A DNA stretch of 64,000 nt from an uncultured Desulfobacteraceae bacterium (GTDB lineage: Bacteria > Desulfobacterota > Desulfobacteria > Desulfobacterales > Desulfatirhabdiaceae), in NCBI GenBank assembly GCA_903953895.1, contig CAJBLH010000121.1, forward strand, positions 1 to 64,000, written 5' to 3'. The position numbers and the translations under genes are program-made. Every line of letters starts with the position of its first letter. Position 1 is the stretch's first letter. Of the stretch, positions 17,616 to 27,320 are shown piece by piece. A model generated the notes under the pieces. That model worked only from the letters and a program-made list of their open reading frames with translations, did no database searches and was not told where the DNA came from.

Positions 17616-19262
17616 ATGCCCATTAGAAAAATTGAACGAACGCCGTCTGCTTATGCCTACCCCCTGTTGATCAAAAACATTCTCCGCATGCCCCTGGTGT
17701 ATGCGCCCAAGCAGGAAATTATTTATCGCGACAAGATGCGCTATGATTATCAAACGCTGAACAGCAGGGTGGCGAAGTTGGCGAACATGCTCGAAAAGCT
17801 GGGGGTTGCGCAGGGCAATACCGTTGCTGTCATGGACTGGGATAGTCATCGGTATCTGGAGTGCTTCTTTGCCGTTCCCATGATGGGGGCGGTGCTTCAT
17901 ACCATCAATATCCGGTTGTCGCCGGAACAACTGATTTACACCATCAATCATGCAGAAGATGACATTATTCTGGTCAATTCCGATTTTCTTCCCATACTGG
18001 AAGCCATCAAAGATCAGATCAAAACCGTCAAAAAATTTGTCCTTCTTACAGACGGTGATCCGGCTCAGCCGACGTCCCTCGATCTTTCCGGCGAATATGA
18101 AACACTGCTTTCCGCATGCAGCGATGATTATGATTTTCCGGATTTTGATGAAGACGCCATGGCCACCACCTTTTACACCACGGGAACGACAGGAATGCCA
18201 AAAGGGGTGTATTACAGCCACCGCCAGATCGTTCTTCACACCTTTGGTCTCATGTCTGGTCTATGCGTTTACAAATCCCAGGTCAATCTCAATTCCGGCG
18301 ATGTGTACATGCCCATGACCCCGATGTTTCATGTTCATGCGTGGGGCATTCCTTATCTGTGTACACTGCTAGGTACCAAGCAGGTTTATCCTGGCAAATA
18401 TGAACCAGCGGTGCTGCTCAAGCTGATTGCAACGGAAAACGTCACATTTTCACACTGTGTTCCAACCATTATGCACATGTTGGTCAGCAGTCCGGCTGTT
18501 AAGCAGTTTGATCTGACCCGGTGGAAGGTCATCATCGGCGGATCGGCGCTTCCCAGGGGTCTTTGCAAGACAGCGTTGTCTCTTGGCATCAGCCTGACGA
18601 CAGCCTACGGCATGTCCGAAACCTGTCCGCTTCTGACTGCCGCAAACATGAAACCCTTCATGCTCGACTGGGATGTCGACAAGCAGGTTGAGATGCGGTG
18701 CAAAACCGGGTTACCGATTTCGATGGTTCACCTTGAAATCGTGGCCCCGGATGGAAAACCTGTTCCTCACGACGGAAAAGCCACGGGTGAAGTTGTGGTG
18801 CGTTCACCCTGGCTGACCCAGGGATATCTGAAGGATCCGGAACGCAGCGAGCAGCTCTGGGAAAACGGTTGGCTTCACACCGGCGATATCGGCAATATCG
18901 ATACCGAAGGATATCTGCAGATTACAGATCGCGTCAAGGACGTAATAAAAACCGGCGGAGAGTGGATTTCATCTCTTGAACTAGAAGACATCATCAGCCA
19001 GCATCCAGCGGTCAGCGAAGCTGCAGTGATCGGTGTGGCCGATGAAAAATGGGGAGAAAGGCCCCTGGCCCTGGTGGTGCTGAAAACCGAACATAAGGGC
19101 AAGGTTACGGAAGATGAACTGAAAGCTTTTTACATGCAATACGTTGATAACGGAACCATCCCGAAATACGGCGTTCCCGGTAAGGTGATGCTGGTTGACA
19201 CCATCGCCAAAACCAGCGTTGGAAAGATCAGCAAAAAAGATCTGAGGGTTCAGTATAAATAG
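17616..19262 (+). CDS. Long-chain acyl-CoA synthetase (AMP-forming)
   Basis: 548 residues; AAAGGAGG six bases before the ATG fixes the start. The AMP-binding signature is TTFYTTGTTGMPKGVYYSH, the adenylate-forming motif TAYGMSETCP, and the hinge/C-terminal motifs HTGDIGNID and ITDRVKDVIKTGGEWIS. The catalytic lysine is in TSVGKISKKDLR. The enzyme activates a fatty or medium-chain acid to its CoA ester. Related proteins take long- or medium-chain acids; the chain length here is open. Confidence 0.92.
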   Translation: MPIRKIERTPSAYAYPLLIKNILRMPLVYAPKQEIIYRDKMRYDYQTLNSRVAKLANMLEKLGVAQGNTVAVMDWDSHRYLECFFAVPMMGAVLHTINIRLSPEQLIYTINHAEDDIILVNSDFLPILEAIKDQIKTVKKFVLLTDGDPAQPTSLDLSGEYETLLSACSDDYDFPDFDEDAMATTFYTTGTTGMPKGVYYSHRQIVLHTFGLMSGLCVYKSQVNLNSGDVYMPMTPMFHVHAWGIPYLCTLLGTKQVYPGKYEPAVLLKLIATENVTFSHCVPTIMHMLVSSPAVKQFDLTRWKVIIGGSALPRGLCKTALSLGISLTTAYGMSETCPLLTAANMKPFMLDWDVDKQVEMRCKTGLPISMVHLEIVAPDGKPVPHDGKATGEVVVRSPWLTQGYLKDPERSEQLWENGWLHTGDIGNIDTEGYLQITDRVKDVIKTGGEWISSLELEDIISQHPAVSEAAVIGVADEKWGERPLALVVLKTEHKGKVTEDELKAFYMQYVDNGTIPKYGVPGKVMLVDTIAKTSVGKISKKDLRVQYK

Positions 19263-19277
19263 TCAGCCATCAGCCGT

Positions 19278-19308
19278 CAGTAGTCAGTACGCTTTTAACT
19301 GATTACTG
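19278..19308. terminator. Hairpin between convergent genes
   Basis: CAGTAGTCAGT (19278-19288) pairs with ACTGATTACTG (19298-19308) apart from one G-T pair. It lies 16 bases after the acyl-CoA ligase stop and just before the end of the converging Gate-domain gene, so it could end both transcripts. It lacks a strong T run and is built of CAGT-type repeats that are frequent between genes, so it may be only a repeat. Confidence 0.4.
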
Positions 19309-19320
19309 ATTGCTGATTAC

Positions 19321-20274
19321 TCAATTGAGGGAGACCGGCCGATTGCCCCTGTTCGACCATTTTTTCAAGGTATCAAATAGATAGACCGCAATTATGGCGG
19401 TGAGCAACCGGGGAATCCAGAGCCAGAATATGCTGATGCCAAGGGATGCAAAAAGTGTGGGGTCCTCGACCATCGAATGGTTGATGCCGATGGAGATATG
19501 AAGTCTTTCCAACTCTTCGGCGCTGAAATTTCCGTCTTTGGCTTCTTCCACGATGACTGCGGCGCCATAGGCGATTCCAAACACCACGGCCGTCAGCCAG
19601 AGCAGTCCCACCCGCTCATCCAGTCCCATTATTTTCAGAAATGGCTTCAATATCTTGACCAGAAACGGAATAATATCGAATGCTTTCATCAGGCATAAGG
19701 CGATCATCAGCGCCATGACGATCAGAAAGATTTTGATGCTCAGGAAAAAAGTGGAAATACCCCATTTCTGAATGACATCCCACAGGGTTTTCTGTAACTG
19801 AGGGTCCGGCACGATTGCAATGGATGTGCTGGATTGTAAATCCAAAAACTGAGCCACTGCAATCACGGTGACGATGGAGGCTGCAAGCCGGATCACTGTA
19901 GCTTTCAGCGGGTTCAATCCGGACTTGCCTTGCACCATTCCTTCCTGAACCAGATTGTGGGAGATGAGCAGAAAAACGGCGATCAGGGTCATCTGGTTCA
20001 CTGAAAAAGGCAACACGATCATGGCGGCGATTCCCCCGTAGATTCCGGTCAACATGCCGACCACCAGCGGAATGGCCGCCGCCGCCGGCATGCTGATCAG
20101 TTTCATGATGGGTGCAAGCAAAAAATCCATCTGCCGAATCAGTCCGCTGTAATCCAGCAGAACAGTAAGAAACGATATGGGAATCAGAATCCTGAGCAGC
20201 CAGACATAACCGCTCCATCCTTTTTCGATGCCGGCCACAACGCCGGCTTTGACCGTATCACGAAAATCAGTCAT
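19321..20274 (-). CDS. Gate-domain (nucleoside recognition) membrane protein
   Basis: 317 residues and about eight membrane helices, arranged as two Gate domains. The first contains PAAAAIPLVVGMLTGIYGG, the second VVFGIAYGAAVIVEEA, followed by HISIGINHSMVEDPTLF near the C-terminus, a typical His/Glu stretch of the family. Gate proteins include nucleoside transporters and the spore maturation proteins SpmA/B; the substrate of this branch is unknown. It ends against the acyl-CoA ligase gene and follows the MaoC gene by 61 bases in the same direction. Confidence 0.8.
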   Translation of the reverse strand: MTDFRDTVKAGVVAGIEKGWSGYVWLLRILIPISFLTVLLDYSGLIRQMDFLLAPIMKLISMPAAAAIPLVVGMLTGIYGGIAAMIVLPFSVNQMTLIAVFLLISHNLVQEGMVQGKSGLNPLKATVIRLAASIVTVIAVAQFLDLQSSTSIAIVPDPQLQKTLWDVIQKWGISTFFLSIKIFLIVMALMIALCLMKAFDIIPFLVKILKPFLKIMGLDERVGLLWLTAVVFGIAYGAAVIVEEAKDGNFSAEELERLHISIGINHSMVEDPTLFASLGISIFWLWIPRLLTAIIAVYLFDTLKKWSNRGNRPVSLN

Positions 20275-20335
20275 TCAGTGTCTACTTCCATCATAATTCA
20301 TAATTCGTCTCCCCGGAGAAATCGCCACCTATCCT

Positions 20336-20809
20336 TTATCGCAGTCCATTACTCGGATCGCCTTCTTCAACCATCTGCTTCAGCACCTGTATTTCGGCTT
20401 TTCCGGGCACACGGCCGGTCAGGTGAGCGCTCAGAACTACATCTCCATCTTGGTTGACGAGAACTGCATCCGCTTTGGCGCGGTCTTTTTCATCAATTTC
20501 CGTGATTGTCAGGGTACAGGTGATGGTGTCACCAAAATAGACGGGACGTTTGAAACGAAAACTGATGCCGGAAGCCAGCCATCCAATTTGCCCCCCCACT
20601 TCCGTGATCATGCCGCCGACCAGCAGGCCATGGCAGATTCTGTGCTTTAACCCCTTTACTGCAACAAACCGGGGATCAAAATGAATCGGGTTGTAATCGC
20701 GGGTTAGCTCGGCGAATTGATCGACCTTAGACTCTGAAAATGTCCGGGTAACCGTAAAGGTTGTGCCAGGCGTCAATCCCGCAATCGTCCGATCTCGAAT
20801 GATGGACAT
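20336..20809 (-). CDS. MaoC family enoyl-CoA hydratase
   Basis: 157 residues; AGGAAAATTTG precedes the ATG at 20809. The hotdog fold carries the hydratase motif FAELTRDYNPIHFDPRF, with the catalytic Asp and His, and the later HGLLVGGMITEVGG. Such enzymes add water to trans-2-enoyl-CoA to give (R)-3-hydroxyacyl-CoA. The acyl-CoA ligase and dehydratase subunit nearby fit acyl-CoA metabolism, though it points away from the dehydratase gene. Confidence 0.9.
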   Translation of the reverse strand: MSIIRDRTIAGLTPGTTFTVTRTFSESKVDQFAELTRDYNPIHFDPRFVAVKGLKHRICHGLLVGGMITEVGGQIGWLASGISFRFKRPVYFGDTITCTLTITEIDEKDRAKADAVLVNQDGDVVLSAHLTGRVPGKAEIQVLKQMVEEGDPSNGLR

Positions 20810-21202
20810 CAAATTTTCCTTTCTGTTTATTATTTTATTACCATCGTCTAAAATCGCAGGTTCATCGCAATTTAGTGGGAAAACCATACCCTGCAAACAG
20901 TTGTTGCTTGAAGTCTTAACGCTTCTGCGGCACGAGCTCCGAAAGTAGTTTCGGCAAAACACTCAACTCTAAGAAAAGACAACCTCGTGAATGGTTATTT
21001 GTGAAACAATTCGATTAAAAGATCAAGTTTAATTATTCCTGCTTCGACCGGAACATCCTGCGCGGCTGCATCACTCTTCCCCAACTGGAATGCCCGACTG
21101 CCGCCAAAAAGAAAAAATTCGAAGATCGCCGATTGATTTGAGCAGTATTTGATGTTACGAAAGCAAGCGATTGACGAGACATATACCTCAAGGATGACTT
21201 TT
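20810..21202. other. Divergent intergenic region
   Basis: No gene is seen in this AT-rich stretch between two divergent genes. It holds a short inverted repeat, CCGAAA / TTTCGG (20939-20954). ATG codons at 21149 and 21194 are in frame with the next gene but have poorer ribosome binding sites than the one chosen. Confidence 0.4.
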
Positions 21203-22321
21203 ATGAACGTATCAGTGATGATCGACTCGCTTAAACAGGAACCGGCTACCTATGCCGCGGAATGGAAACAATCACATGCAGGAAAAGTCGTCGGCTATAT
21301 GTGTTCGTATGCTCCGGAAGAAATTCTCTGGGCTGCCGGTTTCCTGCCGTTCAGGCTACTGGGAACCCGCTACGCCATCGAACAGGCCGATGCCCATCTT
21401 CAATCCTATTGCTGCAGTCTGGTGCGGGGGTCACTGGAAGAGGCACTGGCCGGACGGCTCGATTTTCTGGACGGCATGATTTTTCCGCATACCTGCGATT
21501 CCATCCAGCGGCTGTCCGACATCTGGCGCATGCGCATCCAAAACCATTTTCATGCCGATGTGCTGCTTCCCGCCAAGCTGGATACAGACAGTACACGGGA
21601 GTATCTGGTCGCCACATTCCGGAAGCTGCTAACGGATATCGAAAACTGGCAGGAACGACGGATCACCAAGGAGTTACTGCGGAAGGCGGCGGATCGCTAC
21701 AACGATATCCGATTCCACATGAATACCCTTTACACGCTGAGACAGACCCATCCGGAACGGATTGCCGGAAGCGATTTTCACGCCATCATACAGGCATCCA
21801 TGTGGATGGACCGGGATGAATTCTGCCGGATTTTGTCCGGAATCGTCGAAGAATTGAAAGCCATGCCCACCGCTGCTCCGTTTTCAGGCAAGCGCATCGT
21901 GCTGTCAGGTAGCGTCTGCAACATGCCGGACATCTACGGCATGATCGAATCCGCCGGAGCTGCCGTAGTCGCAGAAGACGTCTGTACAGGCGACCGATTT
22001 TTTCAGGGGAATATCGCGGTCAAGGGAGATATGGTCGAAAACATCGCCAAACGCTATATCCATCGCATCGTCTGCCCGGCCAAGCATCACGGGCTGTTCA
22101 GCCGGGGAAATCATCTGATTCAAACAGTCCGAGAAACCCGGGGGGACGGGGTGATTTTTCTGTTTCTCAAATTCTGTGACCCTCACGGATTCGACTACCC
22201 CTACCTGAAAGACATGCTGGATCAAGAAGGGATTCCAAGCATGCTTTCTGAAATCGAAGACCGGAATTTATCCGAAGGGCAGTTCAAAACCCGCTGCGAG
22301 GCGTTTATCGAAATGCTGTAA
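21203..22321 (+). CDS. 2-hydroxyacyl-CoA dehydratase subunit (HgdB/HadC-like)
   Basis: 372 residues, the size of the smaller beta-type subunit of this family. VVGYMCSYAPEEILWAAGF opens the domain. Cysteines likely to hold the [4Fe-4S] cluster are Cys34, Cys70 or Cys71 in SYCCSLVRG, and Cys98 in PHTCDSIQR. These oxygen-sensitive enzymes remove water from (R)-2-hydroxyacyl-CoA by a ketyl radical and normally work as a pair of related subunits with an ATP-driven activase. Neither partner is next to it; both occur near 51694-53784. The start at 21203 follows AAGGATGACTTTT; 21149 is possible. Confidence 0.85.
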   Translation: MNVSVMIDSLKQEPATYAAEWKQSHAGKVVGYMCSYAPEEILWAAGFLPFRLLGTRYAIEQADAHLQSYCCSLVRGSLEEALAGRLDFLDGMIFPHTCDSIQRLSDIWRMRIQNHFHADVLLPAKLDTDSTREYLVATFRKLLTDIENWQERRITKELLRKAADRYNDIRFHMNTLYTLRQTHPERIAGSDFHAIIQASMWMDRDEFCRILSGIVEELKAMPTAAPFSGKRIVLSGSVCNMPDIYGMIESAGAAVVAEDVCTGDRFFQGNIAVKGDMVENIAKRYIHRIVCPAKHHGLFSRGNHLIQTVRETRGDGVIFLFLKFCDPHGFDYPYLKDMLDQEGIPSMLSEIEDRNLSEGQFKTRCEAFIEML

Positions 22322-22337
22322 AGATCGGACAACCAGC

Positions 22338-25300
22338 CTATCCTCCCAGCCGGTGAAGATGAAAATCATCTTCCGCCAGGGTATGGCGACAGAGTTCTAC
22401 CAAGTGGTCGTGATGGGTGAAGAGAAATATCTGGGTGCGCCGGGCCAGCTCGGCCAATTGCGGCAGAATGGCGGTGGCCCGGTCATCATCGAAGGTAATC
22501 AGCAGATCATCCAGAATCAGCGGCATCGGCTCATGCGTTTCGAGATAGCGATCGAGGGCCGCCAGACGCAGAGACAGGTAAAGCTGATCCCGGGAGCCGT
22601 CACTCATCCCGGCAATCGGCACCTTCGATTGATCCGGCCGTAACCCCATCAGCACCGGCACATCGTCTGCGTTGAATTCCGCTCCGAGACCAGCGAATGC
22701 GCCTCGCGTAATGCTTTCAAAGACACGGCCCGATTTTTCCAGCAAAGGCCCCTGGTTTTCCTTTCGGAACCGCTCGATCTGGGTTTGCAGGAAATGCACG
22801 GCCAAACGCAGACGCACAAAGCGGGCTGCGTCCTGTTTCAATCGCGCTGCAACCGATTCAGCCTGCTGACGATAGTCGGCTGCGGTGTCTCCGGCAGATT
22901 CAAGGGCCTGCTTCCGGCCCCTGAGTTCTGCCATGGTATCACGGATTGCCTGAAGTTTCGTTTCGGTTTCATTTTTCCGACCAACGAGTACGCCTTTTCT
23001 CTGGGCGAGCGTTTCGGTATCTTCGGCCCGGATGCGAGCCAGAAATTCGTCTACGGTCTGTCCGCGGGCCAGGCCGCTCAATGTGTTCCGATAGCCGGCA
23101 ATCTGACACTGGGTCCGGTCACGGAGTTCCAGATTCGCCAGGAGCGGCTCCATTGCTTCGGGCGTTTCCAGTTTAGCCAGACGGGTCAAAGATTCCACTG
23201 TCTGAACTGCCTGCATATAAGATTCCTGAACACCCGTCAGATCATTTTTGGCCTCGCTGATCTGCCCCGCCAACTGGTTAAAGCGGGTCCGAGCTTCCCG
23301 GGCGCTGGTCAGTGCATCCCAGAGTCTGGAAATCTGGGCCTCGGTCGTATCGCCCTGGATGTCGAGCGCTTTGCAATAATCGTTTACAACCTGTTCGTAT
23401 TGCCGGATTGCCGCTGTCGTTTTCTGCAACTCGGTGGACAGTTTTTTCCAGTCATCGAATTCGTTCAGAATATGTGTTCGTTCCTGAAGCAATGAAAGCC
23501 CTGCGCCGGGAGAGATTTCTGGCGGCAGCCCGATCGCCTGACACTGCATCTTCCATTTCTCCGATGCCGCCCGGCATGCTTTATCGGCACGCATGCAGTT
23601 CTGGTGAAACGTCTCCGACTGGGCTTTGAGCTTCTGAAGCTGTTCGGCGATTTCGATCCGCCGACCCGACGACTGCTCTTGCTGCTGAACTTGTCGGACG
23701 GCCTTGCTGTAAAGCAGCGTAAAGCCTTTATCCACCGGCTCGGAAAGTACCGCGGCAAGCTGGTTTTCGGCCTGCTGCACCAAAACTTTTTTTCGCTCGA
23801 AAGATTCCTCGGCAGCCCGCAACTGACGGAGAAGTCCTTTGAACTCACTCCATATTTCGCGCCATTCCTCCATTTCGAGCGGCGTGCGCGGATTGATGCC
23901 GCAGGGCTGCCAGAGCGATTCCCATTGGGCTTGAGCTGCCTTGAGTTTATCCTGAAAACCCCATATCGCCGCCTCCGCCTCCTGATTCTGTTGTTCAGAC
24001 TTGATAATCTGAAAGCGTTTTTCCTCTGCCTGAGCCACAGCCTCCGCCTGTTCACGGAGTTGATCTGAAATATGGTCGACTCGGGCAATCGCCAGCGGAA
24101 ACGCTTCCTCCAGTACCTTGCCCGGAACGAATTCCTCCAGTGCCCCCTGGCCCTTCCAGTCCGCCAGCACCAGTTGCCAGCCGCGATCTCGGTGATCTCT
24201 GGCCCTTTGCAGCGCCTGTTCAGATGGCAATTCACCGCGTCGCTCCATCCGGCCCAGCTCGGCCTGAATGGATTCGATTCGTTTTTTACCTTCCTGTATT
24301 CTGGATGCCTCGCTCTGGATTTCCCGCTTGATCCTTTCCATTTCTTCGCCAAAGCGACGAATGGTGGATTTGGCCGGAACCGAGAGTCCGGCGGTTTTGT
24401 CCGGATCCTCCGGAGTGCACATCAACTGTTGCTGCAGATCCCTGGTTTCCCGGATCAGTCGTTTAACATCGGAGGCTCCGGCCGAAAGCGTTTTGCAGGC
24501 ATCGGTGGCTCCGGCTGCAGCAGCCAGGGCATCCCGCAGACAGGCCAGATCGGTTTCCGGCAGAGCGATGAGCTGCGTTTCCCGTGTTTCGATCTGTTTT
24601 CGGATATCCTCAGTCTTTTCCGTGACTTTTTCACGCGCGTCCAGTGCCTTTTGCAGAGCGCCGGCAGCTTCCTCACAAACCAACCGCACGGCACTGCCCA
24701 ACCGCAGTGTTTCAAGTTCAAAAAAACCGCCGGAAAGTGTGAGATTCTGCATCCCGGCTCTCAGGTCGGTTTCAAGCCCTGCCAGTTCGGTTTCCAGTTG
24801 GGTCTGGGAATTTTTGCGATCCCCGTAAACGCTTAAGTCCTGGTGCAGGCGATCCAATGCATCGGACTCAGCCAGCAAGGCCGGCGATATCCGACAATCC
24901 GCCGATTGGGTTTCGAGTTTGGCAATATGCGTGGTCAGGCGAAGGACTTCCGCATGGGCGTCTCCGGCCGCTTTCCGCGCGGCGCGAGCCCGCTCGACAA
25001 AATCGCCGGACAGCTCCGGCAACCCGGGAAGTTCCTCCAGTTTTCGCATCTCCTCTGTCAATCGGCCCACCGTGGGCAGCGCATCTTCGCAGCGGGTCAT
25101 CCACTCCATATCTCGGGTGAAGGCCAGAATCGCTTCTTCCTGCTCTGCCTTGCGGGCCTCGGCTGACGCCAGTTCCCGTTCGATCTTCTCCCAGACTTCC
25201 GGGCTTACAGCAGCGTCCCGGCTCTGGCGCAGCAAATCCTTATGTTTGCCTGCCCCTGGTCGAATCGAAACATTGGCTGAGGCGCGACCCTTGAAGATAC

Positions 25301-25814
25301 GTTCTGATTCTTCAGTGAGCGCAGCCAGAACCAGTTGAACGGGTGTTCCGCCCATGCTGGCCGAAAACAGGGCCTCGCCGATATCCCCCTGCCCCCGAAG
25401 CAATTGCTCCGCGCCTTCGCGAAGCTCCCGCGCCCCAAGTCCAAACATCGTTGAAAAATAAGCCTGATCCACGCTTCCCAGAAAAGGACCCAGCACCGTA
25501 TCCGGCAGTGCATTCGCCCCGCCGGTGTCCAGCAGGGTGTTTTTGTTTCCCTTGCGGCGCTGAAAGGAAAGTTTTTCTCCGGCCCGGTTGCATACTTCGC
25601 CCAGGATTCGCATCTCTTTATAATCATGCAGGAAATTGTCGGGGGACTGGCTGTGGATGCCAAAAAGCAGATCACGAAAGGCACGCAGCAGAGAACTTTT
25701 TCCCGCCTCGTTGGGCCCGTAGATAACATGCAGATCACGGCCCCTTTCCACAAAACCGATGTCGAGATTGGTAAACGGCCCAAAGGCCGGTATGCACAGT
25801 CGATCAAATCGCAT
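22338..25814 (-). CDS. YhaN-like SMC/Rad50-type ATPase
   Basis: 1158 residues. The Walker A motif is GPNEAGKSS (33-41), and Walker B near the C-terminus is MPLILDDLLITFDDDRA, preceded by the ABC signature GMSDGSRDQLYLSLRLA. About 170-1000 is mostly coiled coil rich in Glu, Gln and Arg. YhaN-type proteins pair with the YhaO nuclease and resemble SbcC/Rad50, acting on DNA ends. The start at 25814 follows GGGAGGAACGC and overlaps the nuclease gene by eleven bases. No zinc-hook CxxC is evident at mid-length, unlike true Rad50. Confidence 0.88.
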   Translation of the reverse strand: MRFDRLCIPAFGPFTNLDIGFVERGRDLHVIYGPNEAGKSSLLRAFRDLLFGIHSQSPDNFLHDYKEMRILGEVCNRAGEKLSFQRRKGNKNTLLDTGGANALPDTVLGPFLGSVDQAYFSTMFGLGARELREGAEQLLRGQGDIGEALFSASMGGTPVQLVLAALTEESERIFKGRASANVSIRPGAGKHKDLLRQSRDAAVSPEVWEKIERELASAEARKAEQEEAILAFTRDMEWMTRCEDALPTVGRLTEEMRKLEELPGLPELSGDFVERARAARKAAGDAHAEVLRLTTHIAKLETQSADCRISPALLAESDALDRLHQDLSVYGDRKNSQTQLETELAGLETDLRAGMQNLTLSGGFFELETLRLGSAVRLVCEEAAGALQKALDAREKVTEKTEDIRKQIETRETQLIALPETDLACLRDALAAAAGATDACKTLSAGASDVKRLIRETRDLQQQLMCTPEDPDKTAGLSVPAKSTIRRFGEEMERIKREIQSEASRIQEGKKRIESIQAELGRMERRGELPSEQALQRARDHRDRGWQLVLADWKGQGALEEFVPGKVLEEAFPLAIARVDHISDQLREQAEAVAQAEEKRFQIIKSEQQNQEAEAAIWGFQDKLKAAQAQWESLWQPCGINPRTPLEMEEWREIWSEFKGLLRQLRAAEESFERKKVLVQQAENQLAAVLSEPVDKGFTLLYSKAVRQVQQQEQSSGRRIEIAEQLQKLKAQSETFHQNCMRADKACRAASEKWKMQCQAIGLPPEISPGAGLSLLQERTHILNEFDDWKKLSTELQKTTAAIRQYEQVVNDYCKALDIQGDTTEAQISRLWDALTSAREARTRFNQLAGQISEAKNDLTGVQESYMQAVQTVESLTRLAKLETPEAMEPLLANLELRDRTQCQIAGYRNTLSGLARGQTVDEFLARIRAEDTETLAQRKGVLVGRKNETETKLQAIRDTMAELRGRKQALESAGDTAADYRQQAESVAARLKQDAARFVRLRLAVHFLQTQIERFRKENQGPLLEKSGRVFESITRGAFAGLGAEFNADDVPVLMGLRPDQSKVPIAGMSDGSRDQLYLSLRLAALDRYLETHEPMPLILDDLLITFDDDRATAILPQLAELARRTQIFLFTHHDHLVELCRHTLAEDDFHLHRLGG

Positions 25815-27063
25815 GCGTTCCTCCCTTGGTTCCCAGGGCATCCAGAATGATGGCCCTTACCTCTTCCAAAACCGCAGATCCGCCTGCTGCCGACCAGTCG
25901 GATTCGATATCGCTGCGCACCTCACCCGGAAGTACGGCGAGCATATCCTTTATTTCAGCAGGGAAATTTTCAGGATCAATTCTGGTCTGATTCAAGGTCT
26001 CCAGCACGATTCGGGTCAGAGCATCCCGCTCGGCCAGTTGGGCCAGATCATACACGGGAGAAGTAGACACCTGAATGCGTTCGATCCAGACAGCATCCTG
26101 GCCCTGATCCTGCGCGCGGGCCAGGAGTTCGGCCCACCAGCGGTGGGAATCCCGATGAAGCGACCCATGCAAGGACGTCGGACCGGAAAAAATAATCCGG
26201 ACTGCAACCATCCGCCCCGCCGCTTCCCGCACCGCGCGGCTCATCGTCAGCGTGACACGGTCGAGGGCGTCGGATTCCGCCTCCACTGCCGTCAGATCAA
26301 CCTCAAGCACCTGCCATCTGACCACATCCAGATCGTGCCACGTCACATCTTCCACCTCCAGGAAATCATTCACCGTGATCAGCCAGCAGCCGTGGGGCCC
26401 CGTTTCCCGAATATCGCGTCCCTGACTGTTCCCGGCAAACACAATCCAGGGTTCCCGGCGGATCACCTCCGGCTGATGAATGTGGCCCAGGGCCCAGTAG
26501 TCATAGCTTTTTAGACATAGATCCGCTTCCGAGCATGGGGCATAGGTATCGTGACCGGATCGGCCGGTCAAGCTGGTGTGCAGCAGCCCGATGTTGAATC
26601 TGCCCGTGACAGCGGCGGGATAATCCGGCACCAGATTCTCCGGAACAGCCCGGTTCGGAAAACCGCGGCCGTGGATCACCACGGGGTGTCCGGGGACTTC
26701 TTTGGACTCAGCGGTTCGGGTAGAAAAAACGTGTACATTCTCGGGAAGGCTCAGTTTTTTAGAAATCACCGAGGCCGCATCGTGGTTGCCCGCAATCAGA
26801 TAAACAGGAATGGCCTTATCGAACAGGCGGACCATCTGGCGGCGGAAAAAGAGCCCTGCGCCGTAGTCCTTCCAGTCTCCATCATAAAGATCACCGGATA
26901 GAACCAGAAAATCGATATTCTCATCGACGGATAATTGGATCAGGTTCTCGAAAGCCTGTCGGGTGGCGCCACGAAGAATATCGACGGGCGCCCCGTCATG
27001 CGCATCGAGGCCTTTGAGCGGGCTGTCGATGTGAGCGTCTGCGGCATGGATGAATCGTATCAT
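25804..27063 (-). CDS. YhaO/SbcD-like metallophosphoesterase (DNA nuclease)
   Basis: 419 residues. The calcineurin-like motifs are in order: HAADAHIDSP (Asp9, His11), LSGDLYDG, AGNHDAA, LLHTS and GHIHQPE. The first motif, with Ala-Asp-Ala-His, is like DNA repair exonucleases of the Mre11/SbcD/YhaO group. It overlaps the YhaN-like gene and should form a complex with it. The pair is a repair nuclease rather than a defence system as far as can be seen: it has no toxin or phage-linked neighbour. Confidence 0.9.
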   Translation of the reverse strand: MIRFIHAADAHIDSPLKGLDAHDGAPVDILRGATRQAFENLIQLSVDENIDFLVLSGDLYDGDWKDYGAGLFFRRQMVRLFDKAIPVYLIAGNHDAASVISKKLSLPENVHVFSTRTAESKEVPGHPVVIHGRGFPNRAVPENLVPDYPAAVTGRFNIGLLHTSLTGRSGHDTYAPCSEADLCLKSYDYWALGHIHQPEVIRREPWIVFAGNSQGRDIRETGPHGCWLITVNDFLEVEDVTWHDLDVVRWQVLEVDLTAVEAESDALDRVTLTMSRAVREAAGRMVAVRIIFSGPTSLHGSLHRDSHRWWAELLARAQDQGQDAVWIERIQVSTSPVYDLAQLAERDALTRIVLETLNQTRIDPENFPAEIKDMLAVLPGEVRSDIESDWSAAGGSAVLEEVRAIILDALGTKGGTHAI

Positions 27064-27213
27064 GGGGGATTCCCTTCGGCACCAATGCGTTGAAATGGCT
27101 GATTACCCGCTTATGATTATCCTGAAGAGATGCTCACGTCAACGGATATTTCTGCCTGAAGATATCCGTGGATGGCCGGATGCTGATTGAAATACAAGGT
27201 GAGTATAAACTAT

Positions 27214-27243
27214 TTGATTGACATCAGCGGGTTACAGTAATAT
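27214..27243 (+). promoter_or_regulatory. Possible promoter for the PilZ gene
   Basis: TTGATT (27214-27219) and TAATAT (27238-27243) are spaced by 18 bases, about 75 bases ahead of the PilZ start. The match is moderate. The 5' leader that follows is G-rich (GGGG, GGGGG) but was not recognised as a riboswitch. Confidence 0.3.
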
Positions 27244-27320
27244 GAGAAAAAAATCGCAATCAGGGGAAAGCAGGGGGATGCCTCCGGCAATACAATAAAC
27301 GAACGTCTAGGAGCATGTTC

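Noticed and set aside
17502-18239. 245-codon minus-strand frame opposite the acyl-CoA ligase start
   Set aside because: It lies across the firmly identified ligase gene and its ribosome binding site and shows no family motif.
22785-24836. Long plus-strand frames opposite the YhaN-like gene
   Set aside because: Shadow frames of a coiled-coil gene with high GC at third positions; no motifs or start signals.
22338-27063. YhaN/YhaO pair as a phage defence system
   Set aside because: The pair is a known DNA repair type; no toxin, methylase, phage gene or defence-island neighbour is present.
27244-27320. Possible cyclic di-GMP riboswitch ahead of the PilZ gene
   Set aside because: The leader has G runs and GCCTCCGG, but the conserved GEMM core (GGACGCAAAGCC and the tetraloop receptor) is missing.
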